Assembly: GCA_002348825.1 (NCBI GenBank)
Contig: DEBN01000105.1
Location: 1 to 11,088, forward strand
Origin: Gammaproteobacteria bacterium UBA2955
GTDB lineage: Bacteria; Pseudomonadota; Gammaproteobacteria; Pseudomonadales; Azotimanducaceae
Direction of reading: 5' to 3'
Length of the DNA: 11,088 bases
In this document: positions 6,802 to 11,088 of the stretch, piece by piece
How the letters are laid out: each line of letters begins with the position of its first letter
Numbering within the stretch: the first letter of the stretch is position 1
Notes under the pieces: generated by a model
Database searches by the model: none
The model's input: the letters and a program-made list of their open reading frames with translations, nothing else
What the model was told of the DNA's origin: nothing
Position numbers and translations under genes: made by a program

Positions 6802-7754
6802 TCAAACGTCGCTGCGCCACCATTAGCGCTTTAGCTATTATCACCTTACTTGTAGCGTTACTTGCACCCGTGCTCGTCGTTGTATCTTTAGTGGCAAGCG
6901 TCTTACCGGCATTTCGCACGGCGCCTCACAGTTTAATATTTGTGTATTGGTTCATTATGTGTGAGTGGACGGGTTTGGCCCGCTTTGCTTGGGTGTGGCT
7001 GCGCTACCGAAACGATCCAGGATTTTTACGACACTTAAGAGACATCCAATTTTGGTGGGCTCAAGCACTATTCGATGTCGGCCGGCGAATCTTTCGACTT
7101 AAAATCGAGGTCCGCGGAGAGGAAGCGTTGAACGGTCCTTGCGCCTTGCTACTGTCTCGCCACACCAGCATGGCTGATACCGTCTTACCGCTTCTATACT
7201 TCGGCAAAGCTCGCGCAGAGAGCCTACGTTATGTGCTTAAGCAGGAACTGCAACTTTTCCCCTGTTTGGACATTGGAGGCAACTTACTGCCAAATGTTTT
7301 CGTTGACCGATCGGGTGCGGATAGTGCCGCCGCAATTGAAAAAGTCAGCAACCTTGTATCAACTGCTGGCGATGACGAATCTGTATTGATCTACCCTGAG
7401 GGCACCCGTTTCACACAGAGAAAACACGAAGAGTTAGCTGTTGGGAAACCGCAATTGCTGGAACAATTGAGAAGATGGCCAGGGTTGCTGCCACTCCGTC
7501 TTGGTGGCGTATCCGCAATGTTGGAAAGCAATCCGGGGAAAGATTTAGTGTTCCTTGCTCATGTAGGCTTCGAGGGGTCTGCTAACGTCAACGACTTAAT
7601 CAGTGGTGGCTGGCTTAACCAACGCGTGATTTTACAATTCTGGAGAATTTCTCATGCGGACATTCCAGAGGGCGACCCTACTGAGTTCTTGTTTTCCGAA
7701 TGGGACAAAATGCAAAGTAATGTCGACTCGTTGAAAGCAGAACTTGCGGCCTAG
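6798..7754 (+). CDS. PlsC-type lysophospholipid acyltransferase family protein
   Basis: A membrane acyltransferase of the PlsC / 1-acyl-glycerol-3-phosphate acyltransferase superfamily, which moves an acyl group from acyl-ACP or acyl-CoA to a lipid or other acceptor on the cytoplasmic face. The 318 residues begin with one or two hydrophobic segments (about 8-37, and a weaker one near 46-68). The catalytic HX4D motif is HTSMAD (H122, D127), and the glycerophosphate-binding type motif is IYPEGTRF (198-205, with EGTR 201-204). Both are intact. It is longer than E. coli PlsC (245), with about 110 residues after EGTR that include a further region of unknown role. It starts at ATG 6798, overlapping the MATE stop (ATGA), so the two are co-translated. 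AGA arginine codons are frequent, as in the MATE gene. The acceptor is unknown; general phospholipid synthesis, hopanoid or ornithine-lipid type acylation, or modification of an exported metabolite are all possible. Confidence 0.86.
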   Translation: MIKRRCATISALAIITLLVALLAPVLVVVSLVASVLPAFRTAPHSLIFVYWFIMCEWTGLARFAWVWLRYRNDPGFLRHLRDIQFWWAQALFDVGRRIFRLKIEVRGEEALNGPCALLLSRHTSMADTVLPLLYFGKARAESLRYVLKQELQLFPCLDIGGNLLPNVFVDRSGADSAAAIEKVSNLVSTAGDDESVLIYPEGTRFTQRKHEELAVGKPQLLEQLRRWPGLLPLRLGGVSAMLESNPGKDLVFLAHVGFEGSANVNDLISGGWLNQRVILQFWRISHADIPEGDPTEFLFSEWDKMQSNVDSLKAELAA

Positions 7755-7762
7755 CCTCAGCG

Positions 7763-7772
7763 ACTCGAGAAT
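7763..7772 (+). repeat. 10-bp direct repeat, right copy
   Basis: ACTCGAGAAT, identical to 5295-5304. It sits in the 33-bp gap between the convergent acyltransferase and metallo-hydrolase genes. No hairpin with T-run that would act as a terminator is visible in this gap. Confidence 0.25.
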
Positions 7773-7787
7773 GAAAAATAGGGGATC

Positions 7788-8666
7788 TTAGCCCGCAACA
7801 TCAAACCAATAGCTGTCCTTCGAAAGCGCCTTAACACGACCCGCAGTAGGTGTTGCGAAATGAGTACCAATGACCAGAATATTTTGGTCCGCCAGCTCCG
7901 ACAACAGTTTTTCTCTGGTGCGCCTTCCTTGTGATTGATCGTAATCCGCCGAAGAGCACCAGTCGGTGCGAGTCATCTGCACCGGATGATGAATGCAATC
8001 ACCTGTGATCAATGCGCTTGCTCCGTTCGATTCGATCTTTACCGATACATGCCCAGGGGTATGGCCCGGTGTCGATCGAAGGGCAACCTCTCGACACAGT
8101 CGATGATCGGTCGCAACCAAATCAACCAAGCCGGCGTCCACCACAGGGCGGACCGAGTCAGCGATAACGGTGCCATACGTGGATTCATCCTCATTGGCAT
8201 CCCAATAATTCCACTCGGTCTCTCCGAACAGATATCGAGCGTTAGTAAACGTTGGCACCCAATCGCCGTCCACCAGCATGGTATTCCAGCCCACATGATC
8301 TACGTGCAAATGGGTACACAACACATAGTCGATAGATTCTCGTGGGTAGCCTGCTGTCTCGAGTTTTTGCAGGAAGTCCGTTTGTAAATGCGACCAGGTC
8401 GGCATGGTGCGTTCCTTGTCATTGCCAATGCAGGTATCCACAAGGATTCGGTGTTCACCTGTATCGACCACTAATGCATGTATGCTCATGATCAAATTAC
8501 CTTGCTCGTCCATAAAATGCGGCTGCATCCAGTCAATCGGTTTGCAGGCGTCGCGAGTGGCATCCGGCAAGATAAACCGACTACCCCCAACGGTTTCCAT
8601 TTCAACAATACGGGTAATTTTGACCGCACCAATCTGCCAACTATTCACGCCGTTAATTTCTTGCAA
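7788..8666 (-). CDS. MBL-fold metallo-hydrolase (AiiA-like metal site)
   Basis: A 292-residue cytoplasmic hydrolase of the metallo-beta-lactamase superfamily. The dinuclear metal site is complete: THLHVDH (H119, H121, D123, H124), the third His in STPGHTPGH (H202), the bridging Asp in TGDC (D223) and the last His in GTHFATP (H269). The order and spacing are as in the lactonase and related branches (AiiA type) rather than true beta-lactamases, and no signal peptide is visible. Preceding segments IMSIHALVVDTG and ILVDTCIG are the usual first strands. The start is TTG at 8666: AAGGAGG lies five bases upstream, and the first in-frame Met is well inside the domain-building N-terminus. It is divergent from the acyl-CoA synthetase with a 134-bp shared promoter region. 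The substrate is unknown; an acyl thioester, lactone or ester would suit the neighbour, but that is inference. Confidence 0.9.
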   Translation of the reverse strand: MQEINGVNSWQIGAVKITRIVEMETVGGSRFILPDATRDACKPIDWMQPHFMDEQGNLIMSIHALVVDTGEHRILVDTCIGNDKERTMPTWSHLQTDFLQKLETAGYPRESIDYVLCTHLHVDHVGWNTMLVDGDWVPTFTNARYLFGETEWNYWDANEDESTYGTVIADSVRPVVDAGLVDLVATDHRLCREVALRSTPGHTPGHVSVKIESNGASALITGDCIHHPVQMTRTDWCSSADYDQSQGRRTREKLLSELADQNILVIGTHFATPTAGRVKALSKDSYWFDVAG

Positions 8667-8671
8667 AACGC

Positions 8672-8678
8672 CCTCCTT
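8672..8678 (-). promoter_or_regulatory. Shine-Dalgarno fixing the TTG start of the metallo-hydrolase
   Basis: The minus strand reads AAGGAGG, GCGTT, TTG. The strong match and 5-base spacing support a TTG initiation codon at 8666. Confidence 0.8.
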
Positions 8679-8787
8679 GCGCCGCTATACCGAGTAGCGA
8701 CTGTAACCTTTAACGGTCAAAACGACACGAACCACCTGCGCAGTACAAGCTCCGTATTTTTGCTATCGTCTGCTATTCATCGGGAAC

Positions 8788-8792
8788 AGGAG
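8788..8792 (+). promoter_or_regulatory. Shine-Dalgarno fixing the GTG start of the acyl-CoA synthetase
   Basis: AGGAG followed by eight bases and GTG at 8801. The optimal spacing supports GTG as initiator. No clear -10/-35 pair was found in 8667-8787. Confidence 0.75.
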
Positions 8793-8800
8793 AAGACATC

Positions 8801-10609
8801 GTGGGTGTTATCGATACCTTAAAAACACTGGCTTACGTGCCAGCTCTATTAAAACTCAAGAAAGGCATGACACCACGCCCAGCAGAGGTCCAGGACAGCT
8901 TCGGCGCTCGCGTTGAGGCCAATGCGGAAAATCACCCCAACGCTGACGCAATCGTTTTTGAGGGCCAGCGGCTCAGCTGGTTCGAGTTCAATGCCTTAGC
9001 CAACCGCTTCGCAAACCATATGCAGGCCCAAGGGGTAAATCGCGGCGATGTGGTCAGCATCATGATGGAAAATCGTATCGAGTATCTGGCGCTATTGGTT
9101 GGGCTCAACAAATTGGGCGCGATCAGTGGTCTGCTAAATTCCAACCTTAGCGGTAATTCCCTTATCCACTGCATAAATGTAACCGGTTCGAGCAAATGCA
9201 TCGTCGGCGAGGAATGCATGACCGAACTGGACGCCATCCAAGATCAATTGAGTCTGCAGGCAGGATCCGATTTCTTTTTCGTCAAAGACAGCGGCGACCA
9301 ACCCTGCCCGAACTGGGCTCAAGATCTAATGAGTAGCTGCGCCGAAGCCAGCGAAAGCAATCCGGCCCAGACTGGGGAAACGACGATTGGCGAAACGGCC
9401 TTATATATCTACACGTCCGGCACCACCGGCTTGCCCAAGGCCGCTGTGCTGTCAAATCGTCGCTATCTAATCGCGGCAGACATGTCCGCACAGGCGGGAT
9501 TGCAATGCGCGGTTACAGATCGGATCTATCTGTGCCTGCCGTTGTATCATGCAACCGGCTTGCTGCTGGGTGCTGGCGCCGCTTTTGCTTCTGGCGCCAG
9601 CATGTTCGTGCGACGTAAATTTTCTGCCAGTAATTTCCTCAACGAGATACGCGAACACAACTGCTCACATATGATCTACATCGGCGAGTTGTGTCGTTAC
9701 CTCACCAATATCCCAGAGCAGGCTGATGACGCCAATAGCCCACTGCATTGCATTATGGGTAACGGTATGCGGCCCGACATCTGGATGGATTTCAAAAAGC
9801 GCTACGGCATCAAACGCATATGTGAATTTTATGGCGCGTCCGAAGGCAATGTTTCGTTTGCCAATCTCATGAACAAAGACATGACCGTGGGTATGACCTC
9901 CGCGGAAGTGGCACTGGTCGAATACGATGTCGATAACGACGAAATCGTCACCGACAGTGCCGGCAGATGTATTCCAGCGCAGCCAGGCCAACCGGGTTTA
10001 TTACTGGGCAAAATTACGCCCGACACTATTTTCGAAGGGTATACCGATGCCGAGGCCACGGAGAAGAAAGTATTTCGCAACGCATTTGCCGATGGCGATG
10101 CTTGGTTCAACACCGGTGATCTCATGCGCACCGTGGATGTTGGCTATACGTTGGGGTACGACCACTATCAGTTTGTAGATCGTGTCGGCGACACCTTCCG
10201 CTGGAAGGCAGAAAACGTTTCGACGAATGAAGTGGGCGAGATTATCAACGGCTTTGATCAAGTTAAGTTCTGTAATGTCTACGGCGTGGAAATTCCCAGC
10301 ACAGACGGCCGCGCAGGCATGGCAGCCCTAACTCTGGTGGATGATGTGGCGGAATTAGACCTAGATCGCTTCGCCGAATTTGTTAGGGACAAGCTACCCA
10401 GCTACGCGGTACCTGTATTCTTGAGGATCCAACCAGACATAGACGTGACGGGCACGTTCAAAATGCTCAAGGGCGATCTGCGAAAACAGGGTTACGACAT
10501 CGACATGACAGAGGACCCGATTTTCGTCATGAAAAACGGAGAGTCCAGTTATAGCGCCATGGACAGTGATTATCTGACGCTTATTCGCGACAGCCGTGCT
10601 GGCTATTAG
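8801..10609 (+). CDS. Long/very-long-chain acyl-CoA synthetase, FATP (SLC27-like) family
   Basis: An ATP-dependent acid:CoA ligase of the ANL superfamily that activates fatty acids or related hydrophobic acids to acyl-CoA via an acyl-AMP. At 602 residues it matches the bacterial FATP/FadD6 group. Motifs in order: P-loop YTSGTTGLPK (204-213), YGASEGN (344-350), the ATP-binding DGDAWFNTGD (431-440), the hinge and FATP hallmark DRVGDTFRWKAENVST (460-475), and the C-terminal catalytic Lys in TGTFKMLKGDLRKQGYD (550-566, probably K554). The hallmark in most FATPs reads RWKGENVST; here Ala470 replaces the Gly. The N-terminus (LKTLAYVPALLKLKKG) is an amphipathic stretch that could touch the membrane. 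It starts at GTG 8801 with an AGGAG eight bases upstream. The HAD gene begins eight bases after its stop, so they are probably one transcript. Fatty acids, bile-acid/steroid side chains or other acids are all possible substrates. Confidence 0.93.
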   Translation: MGVIDTLKTLAYVPALLKLKKGMTPRPAEVQDSFGARVEANAENHPNADAIVFEGQRLSWFEFNALANRFANHMQAQGVNRGDVVSIMMENRIEYLALLVGLNKLGAISGLLNSNLSGNSLIHCINVTGSSKCIVGEECMTELDAIQDQLSLQAGSDFFFVKDSGDQPCPNWAQDLMSSCAEASESNPAQTGETTIGETALYIYTSGTTGLPKAAVLSNRRYLIAADMSAQAGLQCAVTDRIYLCLPLYHATGLLLGAGAAFASGASMFVRRKFSASNFLNEIREHNCSHMIYIGELCRYLTNIPEQADDANSPLHCIMGNGMRPDIWMDFKKRYGIKRICEFYGASEGNVSFANLMNKDMTVGMTSAEVALVEYDVDNDEIVTDSAGRCIPAQPGQPGLLLGKITPDTIFEGYTDAEATEKKVFRNAFADGDAWFNTGDLMRTVDVGYTLGYDHYQFVDRVGDTFRWKAENVSTNEVGEIINGFDQVKFCNVYGVEIPSTDGRAGMAALTLVDDVAELDLDRFAEFVRDKLPSYAVPVFLRIQPDIDVTGTFKMLKGDLRKQGYDIDMTEDPIFVMKNGESSYSAMDSDYLTLIRDSRAGY

Positions 10610-10617
10610 TGCTGCGC

Positions 10618-11088
10618 ATGCCTAGGGCCGTGCTGCTGGATTTGGGTGGCGTGGTGCTGGGCATCAACGTCGCTAGGGTTTTTCGGACCTGGGCAACCCG
10701 TGCCGGTGTTGCAGCAGATTATTTCGAGCGTCGCTGGGTCATGGACGAGGCCTACGAATTGCACGAAGTCGGTGCCATAGACTTCGCCGAATATGCGCGG
10801 CGGCAGGGTAAACACTTCGGCATAGACATGCCTTTGACCGATTGGCAGGACGGTTGGAACGCCATTTGGACCGAGCCCTATGCAGAGGTGGTCGAGCTGC
10901 TACCGCGACTGGCACAACGTTACGACTTGTTCGCATTTAGCAATACAAACGCCGTTCATGCTGAATCTTTTTACAGTCGCTATCCAAAAGCCCTAGCGCA
11001 TTTCGACAGAATGTTTTTATCCCACGAGGTCGGCGCACGCAAACCGAACCCAGCAGCGTTTGTGCAGGTCTGCGATCAAATGAACACG
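10618..11088 (+). CDS. HAD-superfamily phosphatase, YihX-like (partial, 3' end cut)
   Basis: N-terminal 157 codons of a HAD subfamily-IA hydrolase, continuing past the window. Motif I is DLGGVV (D8 is the nucleophile; the usual second Asp is Gly10, as in YihX, which reads DLGNV). An alpha-helical cap follows, with YELHEVGAIDFAEYAR close to the equivalent YihX segment. Motif II is FSNTN (107-111, S108) and motif III is GARKPNP (139-145, K142), preceded by MFLSHEVG. The acidic motif IV lies beyond the end. E. coli YihX is a glucose-1-phosphate phosphatase, and sugar-phosphate or other small phosphoester hydrolysis is likely here. ATG 10618 is preferred; a GTG at 10609, in frame and overlapping the upstream TAG by one base, is possible. 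No clear Shine-Dalgarno is seen, which fits coupling to the synthetase gene. Confidence 0.85.
   Translation, partial: MPRAVLLDLGGVVLGINVARVFRTWATRAGVAADYFERRWVMDEAYELHEVGAIDFAEYARRQGKHFGIDMPLTDWQDGWNAIWTEPYAEVVELLPRLAQRYDLFAFSNTNAVHAESFYSRYPKALAHFDRMFLSHEVGARKPNPAAFVQVCDQMNT

Noticed and set aside
1..11088. Defence system, prophage, insertion sequence, CRISPR or tRNA-linked integration site
   Set aside because: No transposase, integrase, nuclease or phage protein, no spaced repeats and no tRNA-like fold was found on either strand. The genes are metabolic and transport types.

Overview
This 11.1 kb stretch looks like ordinary chromosome from a Gram-negative, probably marine or aquatic gammaproteobacterium. 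The evidence is protein type: a proton-translocating transhydrogenase, a TRAP transporter of the TakP-like class, a HisN-type phosphatase, a FATP-type acyl-CoA ligase and a YihX-like HAD phosphatase. That taxonomic guess is inference from gene families only. Coding density is high. Nine genes are complete and two run off the ends. I see no rRNA, tRNA, CRISPR array, transposase or integrase.

Left end: pntA (minus strand, only its N-terminal part in the window) is divided by about 300 bp of non-coding DNA from a four-gene plus-strand operon. The operon holds a TRAP substrate-binding protein (DctP/TakP-like), the small permease DctQ, the large permease DctM and a PurN-like formyltransferase. All junctions in it overlap (8 nt, 1 nt, 8 nt), so the formyltransferase is translationally coupled to the transporter. 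A perfect 10-bp palindrome upstream is an operator candidate.

Middle: a HisN-type inositol-monophosphatase-family enzyme lies on the minus strand, and its 3' end overlaps the end of the formyltransferase gene by 4 nt. After a 310-bp gap comes a two-gene plus-strand unit, a MATE-family transporter and a PlsC-type membrane acyltransferase, joined by an ATGA overlap. In the stretches I sampled this pair is less GC-rich than the TRAP operon, and it uses AGA/AGG arginine codons much more often. A short 10-bp direct repeat sits on either side of it. It may be an acquired module that makes and exports an acylated lipid or metabolite.

Right end: a metallo-beta-lactamase-fold hydrolase with a complete dinuclear metal site (minus strand, TTG start with a strong Shine-Dalgarno) is divergent from a 602-residue FATP-family acyl-CoA synthetase (plus strand, GTG start with a good Shine-Dalgarno). 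Eight bases after the synthetase begins a HAD phosphatase resembling YihX, cut by the window end. The common threads are uptake of an organic acid and lipid/acyl metabolism. No known defence or mobile system is present. The least explained associations are the TRAP-formyltransferase operon and the MATE-acyltransferase pair.
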